In this document: positions 35,385 to 45,500 of the stretch, in pieces
Position numbering within the stretch: position 1 is the first letter of the stretch
Layout: every line of letters starts with the position of its first letter
Source of the DNA: Streptomyces halobius
GTDB lineage: Bacteria; Actinomycetota; Actinomycetes; Streptomycetales; Streptomycetaceae
Length of the DNA: 64,000 bases
Assembly: GCF_023277745.1 (NCBI RefSeq)
Contig: NZ_CP086322.1
Location: 5,952,001-6,016,000 of the forward strand
Direction of reading: 5' to 3'
Position numbers and translations under genes: made by a program
Notes under the pieces: generated by a model
What the model was told of the DNA's origin: nothing
Databases searched by the model: none
What the model saw: only the letters and a program-made list of their open reading frames with translations

Positions 35385-35977
35385 CGCGCCTAGCGTACGC
35401 GGCGCTTGGTCCGGGCCGGCTGAGTGCTCCGCTGGGCTTTGCCTGGGCCGACGCTTTGGCTGTCCCGCCGTTGCGCCTGCGGCGGGCGTGGGTTTTTCGG
35501 GTGCGGTGACGGGCCTCCGGACTCCGTCCTGCGGCCCTCCCCCATAGCCTGAAGGGCAGGGGAGGTGCCCCCATCCTCCCGACGGTGGGTGGTAGGGGCC
35601 GGTGGGACACATGTCGTCTGTCGGGTGCCTGTGATCGCGACCACGGGGGGCACATGACCGACGACGTGTACCCCCACCGGTCTTCTTCCCACTCCCTCGG
35701 GAGGTGCTGGACCGCGGGACGGAGTCCGGAGGTCCGGCGCCGCTGCCGAACAGCCCCGCGCAGCGGCAACAGCCCACCGCAGGTGCAACGGCGGGACAGC
35801 CGAGGACGTCGGCTCGGGCACAGCGCAGCGGACGCCCACCGCAGGTGCAACGGCGGGACAGCCAAGAACGTGGGGCCAGGCACAGCGCAGCGGAAGCCCA
35901 GGCACAGCGCAGTGGACGGCGTCTGCCTAAACTGGTCCGCCGACCGACCGACCCCCGCAGGAAGCAGAGACGACAAG
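35385..35977. repeat. Long imperfect inverted repeat between divergent genes
   Basis: Two arms of one repeat family face each other: 35405-35530 (minus orientation) and about 35700-35935 (plus). Shared blocks are GGACGGAGTCCGGAGG, GCAACGGCGGGACAGCC and CACAGCGCAGCGG. The plus arm repeats the last blocks. A third copy lies at 49487-49750 upstream of manB. A separate palindrome (35537-35575, CCCATAGCC...AGGTGCCCCCA) is between the arms. No gene is convincing. Confidence 0.8.
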
Positions 35978-37060
35978 GTGACAGAAGCGATCCTCCTGGT
36001 CGGCGGCAAGGGCACCAGACTGCGCCCGCTGACGGTGCATACGCCCAAACCGATGGTCCCGGCGGCCGGAGTGCCGTTCCTCACCCACCAGTTGGCGCGT
36101 GCCCGTGCCGCGGGCATCGAGCACATCGTTCTCGCCACCTCGTACCTCGCCGAGGTCTTCGAGCCGTACTTCGGCGACGGGGCGGCCCTAGGGCTGCACT
36201 TGGAGTACGTGACCGAGAAGGAGCCGCTGGGCACCGGCGGCGCCATCCGCAATGTCGCCTCGCGGCTGCACTCCGCCCCCGGCGACCCGGTGCTGATCTT
36301 CAACGGCGACATCCTCACCGGCCTGGACATCCCGGCCCTGGTCGACACCCACCGCACCACGGGCGCGGATGTCTCCCTGCACCTCACCCGGGTCGAGGAC
36401 CCGCGCGCCTTCGGTCTGGTACCTACCGACGACACCGGCCGGGTCACCGCCTTCCTGGAGAAGCCGCAGACGCCCGAGGAGATCGTCACCGACCAGGTCA
36501 ACGCGGGCGCCTATGTCTTCAACCGGTCGGTCATCGACACCATCCCGGCCGGCCGCCCGGTCTCCGTCGAACGGGAGACCTTCCCGGGCCTGCTGGCCGA
36601 CGGCGCCCACCTCCAGGGCATGGTCGACTCCACCTACTGGCTCGACCTCGGCACCCCGCAGGCGTTCGTCCGCGGCTCCGCCGACCTGGTCCTGGGCCGT
36701 GCCCCGTCCCCGGCGGTGCCCGGCGGCCGCGGCGACCGGCTGATTCTGGAGACCGCCGAGGTCGCCCCGGACGCGAAGCTCAGCGGCGGTACGGTCGTCG
36801 GCCGTGGCGCCACCGTCGGCGCCGGCGCGCGGATCGACGGCAGCGCCGTCCTCGACGGCGCGGTGATCGAACCGGGTGCGCAGATCCGCGACTCGCTGAT
36901 CGGCGCCGGGGTGCGCATCGGGGCCCGTACGGTCCTGGACGGTGCGGTGATCGGCGACGGCGCACGGATCGGCGCCGACAACGAGCTGCGCGACGGCATC
37001 CGCGTCTGGTGTGGTGCCGGCATCCCGGACGGCGCGGTGCGCTTCTCATCCGACCAGTAG
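35978..37060 (+). CDS. manC: Mannose-1-phosphate guanylyltransferase type nucleotidyltransferase
   Basis: A 360-residue sugar-nucleotidyl transferase with a GT-A pyrophosphorylase domain (ILLVGGKGTRLRPLTVHTPKPMVP, FNGDILTGLD, FLEKPQ) and a left-handed beta-helix at the C-terminus (hexapeptides such as GAGARIDGSAVLDGA). This architecture is that of actinobacterial GDP-mannose pyrophosphorylases (ManC/ManB-type), though glucose-1-phosphate or other NDP-sugars cannot be ruled out. With manB and manA elsewhere in the window it would make GDP-mannose. The GTG 35978 starts the conserved sequence. Confidence 0.85.
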   Translation: MTEAILLVGGKGTRLRPLTVHTPKPMVPAAGVPFLTHQLARARAAGIEHIVLATSYLAEVFEPYFGDGAALGLHLEYVTEKEPLGTGGAIRNVASRLHSAPGDPVLIFNGDILTGLDIPALVDTHRTTGADVSLHLTRVEDPRAFGLVPTDDTGRVTAFLEKPQTPEEIVTDQVNAGAYVFNRSVIDTIPAGRPVSVERETFPGLLADGAHLQGMVDSTYWLDLGTPQAFVRGSADLVLGRAPSPAVPGGRGDRLILETAEVAPDAKLSGGTVVGRGATVGAGARIDGSAVLDGAVIEPGAQIRDSLIGAGVRIGARTVLDGAVIGDGARIGADNELRDGIRVWCGAGIPDGAVRFSSDQ

Positions 37061-37242
37061 CCGCTCCGGCCGGTAGGCCGCTCAGACCAGTCGGCAGCAG
37101 AGAAGGCCGCCCGACCGGCAGGCGGATCTGCACGGGCCGGAACCGCCGTATCCCGCCCCGCCCCGCCGCGTCCCGAGTCATCCACAGCCCGAGTTGTCCA
37201 CAGGCGGGCATCGCCCCGCACCCCATCGCTTAACCTGGCCGC

Positions 37243-38148
37243 ATGCCCGCCCGCACCTGGGTGCCGCCCGGCCCCCTCGACCTGCACCGCACCCTGGGCG
37301 TGCTGCAACGCGGCCCCGGCGACCCCGCCTTCGCGGTGTGCGGTGACGCGGTGTGGCGGGCCTGCCGTACGCCCGAGGGCCCCGGCACGGTGTGTGTCAC
37401 GGCCCGCCCGGCCGTCGGCCGCGTCGAGGCCGAGGCGTGGGGTCCCGGCGCCGACTGGCTGCTGGAGCGGCTGCCCGATCTGCTGGGGGAGTCCGACGAC
37501 CCGGCGGCGCTGACCGCCCGGCACCGCATCGTGCACGAGGCGCGCCGCCGCCACCCCGGCGTCCGGCTCGCCAGGACCGGCCTGGTCCTGGAATCGCTGA
37601 TCCCGTCGGTCCTGGAGCAGAAGGTCACCAGCGACGAGGCATACCGCGCCTGGCGGCTGCTGCTGCAGCGGCACGGTGCGCCCGCCCCCGGGCCGTGGCC
37701 GCGGATGCGGGTGATGCCGGACGCCCGCGGCTGGGCCCTGATCCCGTCCTGGGAGTGGCACCGCGCGGGCGTCGACGCCAAACGCTCCGCCGCGACCCTG
37801 CGCGCCGTACGCGTCGCCCACCGCATGGAAGAGGCCGCGCGGATGGACCTCGCCGACGCCACCCGCCGGCTGACGGCCATACCGGGCATCGGCCCGTGGA
37901 CCGCCGCCGAGACCCTCCAGCGCGCCCTCGGCGCCCCGGACGCGATCACCGTCGGCGATCTGCATCTGCCGAAGATCATCGGCTATGCGCTCACCGGCCG
38001 CCGCGGCACCACCGACGAGCAGATGCTCGAACTCCTCGCCCCCTACGAGGGCCAGCGGCACCGCGCGGCCCGGCTGATCCTGCTCTCCGGACACACCCCA
38101 CCGCGCCGCGCCCCCCGCTTCCCGGTCGGCGACATCGCCCGGCTGTGA
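37243..38148 (+). CDS. DNA-3-methyladenine glycosylase II family protein (AlkA/HhH-GPD)
   Basis: A 301-residue helix-hairpin-helix DNA glycosylase. The core contains ESLIPSVLEQKVTSDEAYRAW, the hairpin LTAIPGIGPWTAAETLQRALG, and the catalytic Asp in the GDLHLPK segment (HhH-GPD motif). It removes alkylated bases in base-excision repair. An N-terminal domain of about 100 residues precedes the core. It is alone on its strand, between manC and the F420 genes. Confidence 0.88.
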   Translation: MPARTWVPPGPLDLHRTLGVLQRGPGDPAFAVCGDAVWRACRTPEGPGTVCVTARPAVGRVEAEAWGPGADWLLERLPDLLGESDDPAALTARHRIVHEARRRHPGVRLARTGLVLESLIPSVLEQKVTSDEAYRAWRLLLQRHGAPAPGPWPRMRVMPDARGWALIPSWEWHRAGVDAKRSAATLRAVRVAHRMEEAARMDLADATRRLTAIPGIGPWTAAETLQRALGAPDAITVGDLHLPKIIGYALTGRRGTTDEQMLELLAPYEGQRHRAARLILLSGHTPPRRAPRFPVGDIARL

Positions 38149-38261
38149 CCCCCTGTACCGGGAGGTGGGCCCGTGCGCCCCGGTGGGATCCCGTTCGTAC
38201 GTCCGTCGGTGGGTCAGGGCATCGCGCTCCTGTGGACGTCCTGTGGGCGTCCGGCCGCGGG

Positions 38262-39584
38262 TCAGCGCATCACGACGAAGTCCGCACCGTCCCGGTCCGG
38301 CCGTTCCCGCGGCGGCGCCGCCGGGTGCCCGACGGCCACCGCGCCCATCGGATCCCACTCCGCGGGCAGCTCCAGGACCTCACGCACGACGTCCCGGCAG
38401 AACATCGTCGACGACACCCACGCCGAGCCCAGCCGCTCACCGGCCAGCGCCACCAGGAAGTTCTGGATCCCCGCTCCGCCCGCGACCACGAACATCTCCC
38501 GCTCGGCGGCGTTGCGCCGCGCGTCCGGGTAGGTGTGCGCGCCGTCCATGACCAGACACGGGACCACGAGATACGGCGCCTTCCGCAGCACATCGCCGCG
38601 CCGTATCCGCTTGGCGATGGACTCCTCGCGGAAACCGTCGCCCCGCAGATCCGCGATCCAGGCGTCCCGCATCGCGTCCAGCAGCCGGGTGCGCGACTCC
38701 CCGGACTCCAGCAGCACAAACCGCCACGGCGTGGTGTGGTGCGGGGCCGGCGCGGTCACCGCCGCCGCCACGGCCCGGCGCACCGCGCCACCGTCCACCG
38801 GGGCATCCGTGAACTCCCGGACGGTGCGCCGCAGCGTCACCGCCTGCCGTAGGGCCTCCGAGGTCCCCAGCCGGAACATATCGTTCGCCGCATCGCGCAC
38901 CAGCGCCCGTGCCCCGTCGGCGTCGACGCCGTCCGCGACGACCTGGGGGAGCCCGCGCAGCACCGCGACCGGCAGCCCGGCGGCCTTGCCCTTCACCAGG
39001 TCGCCGGCGGCGGCCAGTTCATCGGCGGTGGCCACCACCGTGGCGCTGAGCGGATTGCCGTACGCGTCCACACCGCCCCGCAGATCGTCCAGTACCCGCA
39101 CGCCGGCCGCCCCGATGGCGACATCGGTGAGCCCGGCGCGCCACGGCCGCCCGAAGGTGTCGCTGATGACCACGCCGACATCGACGCCGAGCGCCTCGCG
39201 CAGGCCCGCCCGGAGCGCGCGGGCCGAGGCGTCCGGGTCCTCCGGCAGCAACAGCACGGTTCCCGAAGGGGTGTTGGAGGCATCGACACCGGCCGCGGCC
39301 ATCACCAGGCCCTGCCGGTTCTGCACGATCCGCAGCCCGCCGCGGCGCGCCACGACCCGTACCGTCTCCTGGTCGATGGCCGCCTCGCGGTCGCCGGCCT
39401 CGATCACCCGGCCCTCCGCCTTGCTGACGATCTTCGAGGTCACCAACAGGACGTCACCGTCGGCGAGTCCGGGCAGCCCGTCCCCGGCCGCCGCCGCGGC
39501 GATCAGCTTCACGAGGTCGTCGCCGGGCCGCACTTCCGGGATGCCCGGCAGCGCCCACACCCGGTAGCCGGGCACCTGCTTCAC
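38262..39584 (-). CDS. cofE: Coenzyme F420 biosynthesis bifunctional protein FbiB (CofE + nitroreductase domain)
   Basis: A 440-residue fusion. Residues 1-245 form the CofE gamma-glutamyl ligase that adds glutamates to F420-0 (starts [16 protein letters not shown]; contains [17 protein letters not shown] and [14 protein letters not shown]). Residues about 250-440 form an FMN nitroreductase-like domain ([28 protein letters not shown]), which in actinobacteria reduces dehydro-F420-0. The downstream order is cofD then this gene, 151 bases apart on the same strand, with a palindrome between them. Confidence 0.94.
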   Translation of the reverse strand: MKQVPGYRVWALPGIPEVRPGDDLVKLIAAAAAGDGLPGLADGDVLLVTSKIVSKAEGRVIEAGDREAAIDQETVRVVARRGGLRIVQNRQGLVMAAAGVDASNTPSGTVLLLPEDPDASARALRAGLREALGVDVGVVISDTFGRPWRAGLTDVAIGAAGVRVLDDLRGGVDAYGNPLSATVVATADELAAAGDLVKGKAAGLPVAVLRGLPQVVADGVDADGARALVRDAANDMFRLGTSEALRQAVTLRRTVREFTDAPVDGGAVRRAVAAAVTAPAPHHTTPWRFVLLESGESRTRLLDAMRDAWIADLRGDGFREESIAKRIRRGDVLRKAPYLVVPCLVMDGAHTYPDARRNAAEREMFVVAGGAGIQNFLVALAGERLGSAWVSSTMFCRDVVREVLELPAEWDPMGAVAVGHPAAPPRERPDRDGADFVVMR

Positions 39585-39670
39585 GCCGAAACCTCACTTC
39601 GCCCGGCCCCGCCTCCACAAGGCGCGCACCTTTTCCCGGATTCTCCGCTGCGGTCCATGGCCCTCCCTCT

Positions 39671-39701
39671 GGGGGCACCCCCACCCAGCGGTAGCTGGGG
39701 G
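39671..39701. repeat. Palindrome between cofD and cofE
   Basis: GGGGGCACCCCC followed by CAGCGGTAGCTGGGGGA: an interrupted palindrome of a kind that recurs in the window. It separates the two F420 genes and may form a hairpin in their message. Confidence 0.6.
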
Positions 39702-39735
39702 ACTCCGGCCGGGGGGACCCCCGTGCTCGGCTCAC

Positions 39736-40692
39736 TCACGCCCGTACCTCCTCGGCCAGCGCCAGCGCCTCGCGCGCCATCGCGGCGGTGGCGTCCACAT
39801 CCGTCATCATCAGCGGGACGGCACGGCAGCGGATCCCGGCCGCCTCGACCTCGGCCACCGCGGCCCGGTCCACGGAGTCGACCAGCCAGCCGTCCAGCAG
39901 CCCCGACCCGTAGTGCTGCGCCACCGCGGTGGCCGTGGCCTCGACGCCGACCGCCGCCAGTACCTTGTCGGCCATCCCGCGCACCGGGGCGTCCCCGACG
40001 ATCGGCGACAGGCCGACCACCGGGACCCCGGCGTCCGCGATCGCCTCGCGGATGCCCGGCACCGCCAGGATCGTGCCGATGCTCACCACGGGGTTGGACG
40101 GCGGAAACAGCACCACATCCGCCTCGGCGATGGCGTCCAGCACGCCGGGGGCGGGCTTGGCCTGGTCGGCGCCGACCGGCACCACGGCGTGCGCGGGCAA
40201 CGAGGCACGCAGCCGCACCCAGTACTCCTGGAAGTGGATCGCCTTGCGCTCGCCGTCCTCGTCGACGGCCACATGGGTCTCGATCCGGTCGTCGGACATC
40301 GGCAGCAGCCGTACGCCGGGCTTCCAGCGCGCGCACAGCGCCTCGGTGACGTCGCTCAGCGGATAGCCGGCGCTCAGCATCTGGGTCCGCACGATGTGCG
40401 TCGCGAAGTCCCGGTCGCCGAGCCCGAACCACTCGGGGCCGACACCGTAGGCCGCCAACTCCTCCTTCACCCGGAAGGTTTCGCCGCTACGGCCCCAGCC
40501 CTGTTCCTCGTTGATGCCGCCGCCGAGCGTATACATCACGGTGTCGAGGTCGGGACACACCTTCAGCCCGAACAGATGGATGTCGTCACCGGTGTTGCCG
40601 ATCACGGTGATGTCCGCGTCCGGAGCCGCTGCCTTCAGTCCCCGCAGGAAGCGGGCGCCGCCGATACCGCCGGCCAGAACCACAATGCGCAT
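39736..40692 (-). CDS. cofD: 2-phospho-L-lactate transferase (FbiA)
   Basis: This 318-residue protein matches CofD/FbiA: N-terminal VVLAGGIGGARFLRGL, VIGNTGDDIHLFGLKVCPDLDTVMYTL, and LFPPSNPVVSIGTIL. It joins the lactate or enolpyruvate moiety to Fo, giving (dehydro-)F420-0, which the next gene then glutamylates. It is the first gene of the F420 pair on the minus strand. Confidence 0.96.
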   Translation of the reverse strand: MRIVVLAGGIGGARFLRGLKAAAPDADITVIGNTGDDIHLFGLKVCPDLDTVMYTLGGGINEEQGWGRSGETFRVKEELAAYGVGPEWFGLGDRDFATHIVRTQMLSAGYPLSDVTEALCARWKPGVRLLPMSDDRIETHVAVDEDGERKAIHFQEYWVRLRASLPAHAVVPVGADQAKPAPGVLDAIAEADVVLFPPSNPVVSIGTILAVPGIREAIADAGVPVVGLSPIVGDAPVRGMADKVLAAVGVEATATAVAQHYGSGLLDGWLVDSVDRAAVAEVEAAGIRCRAVPLMMTDVDATAAMAREALALAEEVRA

Positions 40693-40770
40693 GGAGGCAG
40701 TCTGTCAGGCGCATGAGGCAGTGGGGCAGTCGAAGGGCGACTCGGTGAGGCGGTCCGGCACCGGGGGACT

Positions 40771-41304
40771 TCAGCGCGTGGCGAGCTCCTCGGCCGACAT
40801 CGCGTACCGGCCGCGGTAGATCGGCATCTCGGTCAGGCCGGGGAAGTAGATGTGCAGGCTGACGGCGGGCGTCAGGGCGTCATTGACGATCTCGTGGACG
40901 TAGCCCGGCGCGAAGACCTGTTCGGAGCCGGCCCGCAGTGTCCGGGGCCCGTCGGCGGTGTGCTCGGTCAACTCGCCTTCCAGGACGGTCAGTAGGCCGG
41001 AGGAGGGTCCGTGGTCGTGGCGGCCGGTGCCCTGGCCGGGGACCCAGCTCAGCAGCCAGACCTCGTAGCCGATCGGGGTCTCCCCTGCTCGGGCGGAGCC
41101 GAGAGCTTGGGGGACGGTGCGCAGCCGGTGGTACCAGCGGGTGGTGGCGTCGTAGCGGACGAGGGGGGCCCAGGAGTCGCGGTCCGCCGCGATCCGGCGT
41201 GCCAGGCCCGCGAAGCCGGCGACGGTGGCCGGGTGGGCGGGGACGGGCGGCAGCAGATGGGGGATGGCGAGCGGGTCGCCGGCGATCTGGACGTCGCTGT
41301 TCAT
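40771..41304 (-). CDS. Cysteine dioxygenase family protein (cupin)
   Basis: A 177-residue cupin with the iron-binding pattern GRHDHGPSSG and the third His in PGYVHEIVN, as in type I cysteine dioxygenases, which oxidise cysteine to cysteine sulfinate. An in-frame insertion of about 13 residues (PQALGSARAGETP) between WYHRLRTV and IGYEVWLLSW is encoded by a dispersed palindrome and is probably a loop. GAGGAA lies about 10 bases before the ATG. A Cys-rich leader peptide gene lies upstream, which fits control by cysteine. Confidence 0.9.
   Translation of the reverse strand: MNSDVQIAGDPLAIPHLLPPVPAHPATVAGFAGLARRIAADRDSWAPLVRYDATTRWYHRLRTVPQALGSARAGETPIGYEVWLLSWVPGQGTGRHDHGPSSGLLTVLEGELTEHTADGPRTLRAGSEQVFAPGYVHEIVNDALTPAVSLHIYFPGLTEMPIYRGRYAMSAEELATR
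41075..41114. repeat. Dispersed palindrome inside the cysteine dioxygenase gene
   Basis: GGGGTCTCCCCTGCTCGGGC, then GGAGCCGAGAGCTTGGGGGA. It is related to 25199-25233 and keeps the reading frame open, adding about 13 codons to the gene. Confidence 0.75.
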
Positions 41305-41444
41305 GTGCTTCGGGTTCCTCGGCGGAAGAGCTGGGTGACGCGAGCGGGGCGGGCGGCGCGGCGCGGGCTCGTCCCGGTAGGGGGCGCGCGCTCAGGTCGC
41401 GGAGCGGGGGCGCTGCGGGGTGGTGCGAGCGGAAAAGCTGGAGC

Positions 41445-41540
41445 TCAGTGGCTTCGACAGCTGGAACAGCGACAGCGGGACTGCGCAGCGCAGAGCGACC
41501 CGTAGGCACGGGTCAGGCGGGGCGCGGGAGTCACTGGCAT
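41445..41540 (-). CDS. Cys-rich leader peptide upstream of cysteine dioxygenase (31 aa)
   Basis: A 31-codon frame encodes a basic peptide starting MPVTPAPRLTRAYGSLC and ending CRCSSCRSH, with four Cys, three of them in the last nine residues. It ends 140 bases before the dioxygenase start on the same strand. TTGACA (41577-41572), 18 bases, then TCTTCT and 7 bases before the ATG would give a leaderless transcript. In mycobacteria, leaderless peptides ending in Cys clusters attenuate cysteine-related genes (cysteine-responsive attenuation); this has the same position and composition. The role is inferred. Confidence 0.55.
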   Translation of the reverse strand: MPVTPAPRLTRAYGSLCAAQSRCRCSSCRSH

Positions 41541-41547
41541 GCGCACA

Positions 41548-41577
41548 AGAAGACCGGAGTTCCCCGCGTGATGTCAA
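41548..41577 (-). promoter_or_regulatory. Candidate promoter for the leader peptide / dioxygenase unit
   Basis: On the minus strand TTGACA at 41577-41572 and TCTTCT at 41553-41548, 18 bases apart; the latter lies 7 bases before the leader ATG. The -35 is perfect and the -10 weak. Confidence 0.4.
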
Positions 41578-41895
41578 CCTGATGCCGGTTTTACGGGGAA
41601 TGATTCACCTCATCCGGTTACTGCGTTCGGTGAAAGGTTTGTGCATCCACCGGGCGGGAGAGGTCGCCCCCAGTCCGCGCTCCCCGACGCCGTTGCGTTC
41701 TTGTGATCTCTCTGTGATCTCCCCCGCTTCGGCGCGCGGGGTGCAACGTGAATGCCGTTCGGCCGCGTCTTGGGTGCTGAGAGGGGAGTGGCGGATGGTG
41801 AGCCATGGATGTGTCCTGGTTTTGGATGATTTGAACACTTTCCGCATATGCTTGGTTCCGCAGAGTGAATAAGAGGCCCAATAGCAGATCTCGGC

Positions 41896-41925
41896 TTGAC
41901 TGGCCCGGATCAGCACACTTGTAAT
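41896..41925 (+). promoter_or_regulatory. Candidate whiB promoter
   Basis: TTGACT (41896-41901), 18 bases, TGTAAT (41920-41925): a good match to the vegetative (HrdB) consensus, giving a leader of about 65 bases before the ATG. Confidence 0.5.
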
Positions 41926-41998
41926 TTCACTCGTGTCGTTCAGCCGTTTTCGATCACGGCGAGATCACGGGGACGTAAAAGACAGACGAGGGGCGCAC

Positions 41999-42262
41999 AT
42001 GACCGAGCTGTTCCAGGAATTGCTGGTCGAGGAGGCGGAGGAGGAGCTCGGCTGGCAGGAGCGCGCGCTGTGCGCGCAGACCGACCCCGAATCCTTCTTC
42101 CCGGAGAAGGGTGGCTCCACCCGCGAGGCCAAGAAAGTGTGCCTCGCATGCGAAGTTCGCTCCGAGTGCCTTGAATACGCCCTCGCCAACGACGAGCGCT
42201 TCGGTATCTGGGGCGGCTTGTCCGAACGCGAGCGGCGCCGGCTCAAGAAGGCCGCCGTCTGA
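41999..42262 (+). CDS. whiB: Sporulation regulator WhiB
   Basis: An 87-residue WhiB-like iron-sulfur protein, nearly identical (from memory) to WhiB of S. coelicolor. Cys 25, 48, 51 and 57 hold a [4Fe-4S] cluster; GIWGG (69-73) binds sigma HrdB and the basic tail (RERRRLKK) contacts DNA. With WhiA it switches on septation in aerial hyphae. The ATG at 41999 has GAGGGG six bases upstream. Confidence 0.98.
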   Translation: MTELFQELLVEEAEEELGWQERALCAQTDPESFFPEKGGSTREAKKVCLACEVRSECLEYALANDERFGIWGGLSERERRRLKKAAV

Positions 42263-42358
42263 CGATGACACGGCCGCCCGTCCCGCCAACGGCGCGAGGC
42301 CCCGCGGGCCCCACCGCCGTACCGCCCCAACTCCCCATATCCCCCTATAGCGAATATT

Positions 42359-42389
42359 CCGCCTCCAGCGCCCTGCCCGCCGGAGGCGG
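42359..42389 (+). terminator. Possible whiB terminator
   Basis: CCGCCTCC and GGAGGCGG pair over a 15-base loop and are followed by TTT. It lies about 100 bases after the whiB stop. The remainder of the 330-base gap to the next start shows nothing else. Confidence 0.55.
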
Positions 42390-42592
42390 TTTGCCGTGTA
42401 CGGAGCAGGCCGGTGCACCGACGCGAAGCATTAGTGTGGGGCCCCGTCCGAGATGCGCCAACGCCCCCACGGGCCGCAGCGTCCGCAGGACTCACCCGCC
42501 TCGTAGTCCGTCGCAGTGTCTTCCGGGGGCGGGGGCCCTCGGCGACTTCGCCGCGGGCCCCGAACTCCCGGGTCCGGAGGGCCCGTACCTCG

Positions 42593-45500
42593 ATGTCCGT
42601 GCACAGCCAGTCGGCGGCCCAGTCCGCCCCATACGCAGCCGCCACCCCCGAGTTCCCCCGGCATGTCGTCACCGCCGTGATCGTCTCCCACGACGGCGCC
42701 CGCTGGCTGCCCGACGCGCTGGCCGGGCTGCTCGGCCAGGAGCGGCCGGTGCAGAACGTCATGGGCGCCGACACCGGCAGCGCGGACGACTCCGCCCGGC
42801 TGCTCGCCGAGGCCATCGGGGACCAGCGGGTGCTGCACCTCGCCCGCCGCTCCGGATTCGGCACCGCCGTCGACGAAGCCGTCCGCACGGCCGGGGTGCT
42901 GACCCCGGACGACCTGCCCTACCTGAAGCGGCCCAGCGGCTGGGACCCGGTCAGCCGCACCTGGCACGACGAGGCCTACGACATGCCGGAACTCCCGCAC
43001 GGGGAGCCGGTCCAGTGGCTGTGGCTGCTGCACGACGACTGCGCGCCCGAACCGGACGCGCTCGCCGAGCTGCTGCGGGTCGCCGACGCCAGCCCCGCCA
43101 CCGCCATCGTCGGCCCCAAGCTGCGCAGCTGGTACGACCGCCGCCAGCTGCTGGAGGCCGGCGTCAGTATCGCGCGCAGCGGCCGTCGTTGGACCGGCCT
43201 GGACCGCCGCGAGCAGGATCAGGGGCAGCACGACCAAGTACGACCTGTATTGTCCGTTTCCTCCGCCGGCATGCTCATCCGCCGTGACGTCTACGAGGAG
43301 TTGGGCGGCTTTGACCGCCGACTGCCACTGATGCGCGACGACGTGGACCTGTGCTGGCGCGCCCAGGCCGCCGGCCACCAGGTGCTCATCGCGCCGCACG
43401 CGATGCTGCGGCACGCAGAGGCGTCGGCCCGTGAACGCCGCCCCATCGACTGCGTCGGCCGGTCGGCGTCCCGCCCGTCGCCCGACCACCACCCCTCATC
43501 GAAGCGCTTCGCGCTGCGTGGTTCCACTCCGCACCGCGTCGACAAGGCAGGCGCCGTCTACACCCTGCTCGCCAACACCCGTGGCGCGCTGCTTCCTTAC
43601 GTCCTGCTCCGGCTGCTGCTCGGCACCCTCCTGCGGGTCGTCGCCTACCTCCTCGGCAAGGTCCCCGGCCAGGCGCTGGACGAACTCGCCGGGCTCTTCG
43701 GCACCCTGCTGCGGCCCGGCAAGATCCTCGCCGCACGCAAGCGGAGAGGCCGGCCGGCGGTGGACGCGAGCGAGCTGCGACCGCTGTTCCCGCCGCCCGG
43801 CGCGACCGTACGCGCCACCGTCGAACAGGTCGCGGGCAACCTCGGCGGACGTGCCGCACCGGACGTCGCGTCGGCCGGACGGCACGGCGCCGTGGAATCC
43901 GGGCCCGGCGGTGACGACGCCGACTTCCTGGAGATCGAGCAGTTCGCCCGGCTCAAGCGGATCGCCCGCAAGCCCGCGCCGGTGCTCTTCCTCGTCCTGC
44001 TGCTGGTCTCCCTGATCGCCTGCCGCGGGCTGCTCGGCTCCGGCGCGCTGACCGGCGGCGCCATGCTGCCCGCGCCCGCGGACGTGTCCGACCTGTGGTC
44101 GTCCTATCTCGACAGCTGGCATGCCGTCGGCGTCGGCGACACCGCCCCCGCGCCCCCCTACCTGGCGATCCTCGCCCTGGTGTCGAGCATCTTCCTCGGC
44201 AGCACCGGCTTCACCGTCACCCTGCTGCTGGTCTGCTCCGTCCCGCTGGCCGGACTGACCGCCTACTTCGCCTCCCGCCCGCTGGTCGCCTCCCGGCTGC
44301 TGCGGGCCTGGGGCAGCATCGCGTACGCGTTCCTGCCCGCGACCGCCGGCGCGCTCGCCGGCGGCCGGCTGGGCACCACCGTGCTGGCCATCCTGCTGCC
44401 CCTGATGGCGCGTGCGGCCATCGCCGCGAGCGGGCTGCGCCTGCCGCACGGCGTACGCCCCGGCTGGCGCGCGGCCTGGGCGTACGCACTGCTGGTCGCC
44501 TTCACCACCGCGCTCACCCCGGTCGTCTGGCCGATCGCGGTCCTGCTCGGCACCGCCCTGCTGGTGCTGCGCTTCCTGGACGGGGGCCGGCACCTGCTTT
44601 TCGCGTACGTGCTGCGCTTCCTGGCCGTGGCGATCGCACCGCTCGTCGTGCTCGCCCCCTGGTCGCTGTCGCTGCTGACCCACCCCGGGCGGTTCTTCCA
44701 GGAAGCCGGGCTCGACTACGGCGCCGGCTCCGCCTCCGTACCGGATCTGATCGGGCTCAGCCCCGGCGGCCCCAAGGCCGTCGGGGGAGTGCTGCTGTTC
44801 GGCGTGGTGCTGGCCGCGCTCGCCGCCACGCTGCGCGGCGAGCGGCAGACCGCGATCCGTACCGCCTGGGCGGTGGCGGTGGCCGGGCTGCTGTGCGCGG
44901 CGCTCGGCAACGCCTCCGGCTGGACCGGGCCCGCGATGCTGGTCTACGGGCTGGCGCTGCTGTGCGCCGCGGTGATCGGTGCCGAGGGCATCCGCACCCG
45001 TATGGCCGCCCTGGGCTTCGGCTGGAAGCAGCCGGTCGCCGTGCTGATCGCGCTGGCCGCCGTGCTCGCCCCGCTCTACGCCGCGGTCAGCTGGATGATC
45101 ACCGGCGCGGCCGGTCCCCTGGAGCGGCGCGACCCGGTGCAGGTCCCGGCGTTCGTCGCCGAGGAATCCGGCACCGCCGACCGCGCCCGCACCCTGGTCC
45201 TCGACGGCCGTCCCGGCCATGTCGACTACACCCTCGTCCGCGGCTCGGGCGCCCGGCTCGGCGACGCCGACCTGGCCGCCGAGGCCGGGGAGAACGCCCG
45301 GCTCGGCGGCATCGTCGCCAACCTCGTGGCCGGCTCCGGCGCCGACCAGACCAACCAGCTCGGCGGCTACGCGGTGCGCTACATCCTGGTGCGCGACGGG
45401 GCACCGCGCGAGATGGGCCGGGTGCTGGACGCGACGCCGGGGCTGACCCGGCTCAGCCAGCAGGACGGCAGCGCCCTGTGGCGGGTGGACCGGCGGGTCT

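Larger units (their letters stand above)
41541..41998. other. Long upstream region of whiB
   Basis: About 460 bases without a gene, with lower GC than the rest of the window. It contains the direct repeat TGTGATCTC (41704 and 41715) and the whiB promoter described separately. whiB regions in Streptomyces are known for complex developmental control, and this long gap fits that. Confidence 0.5.
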
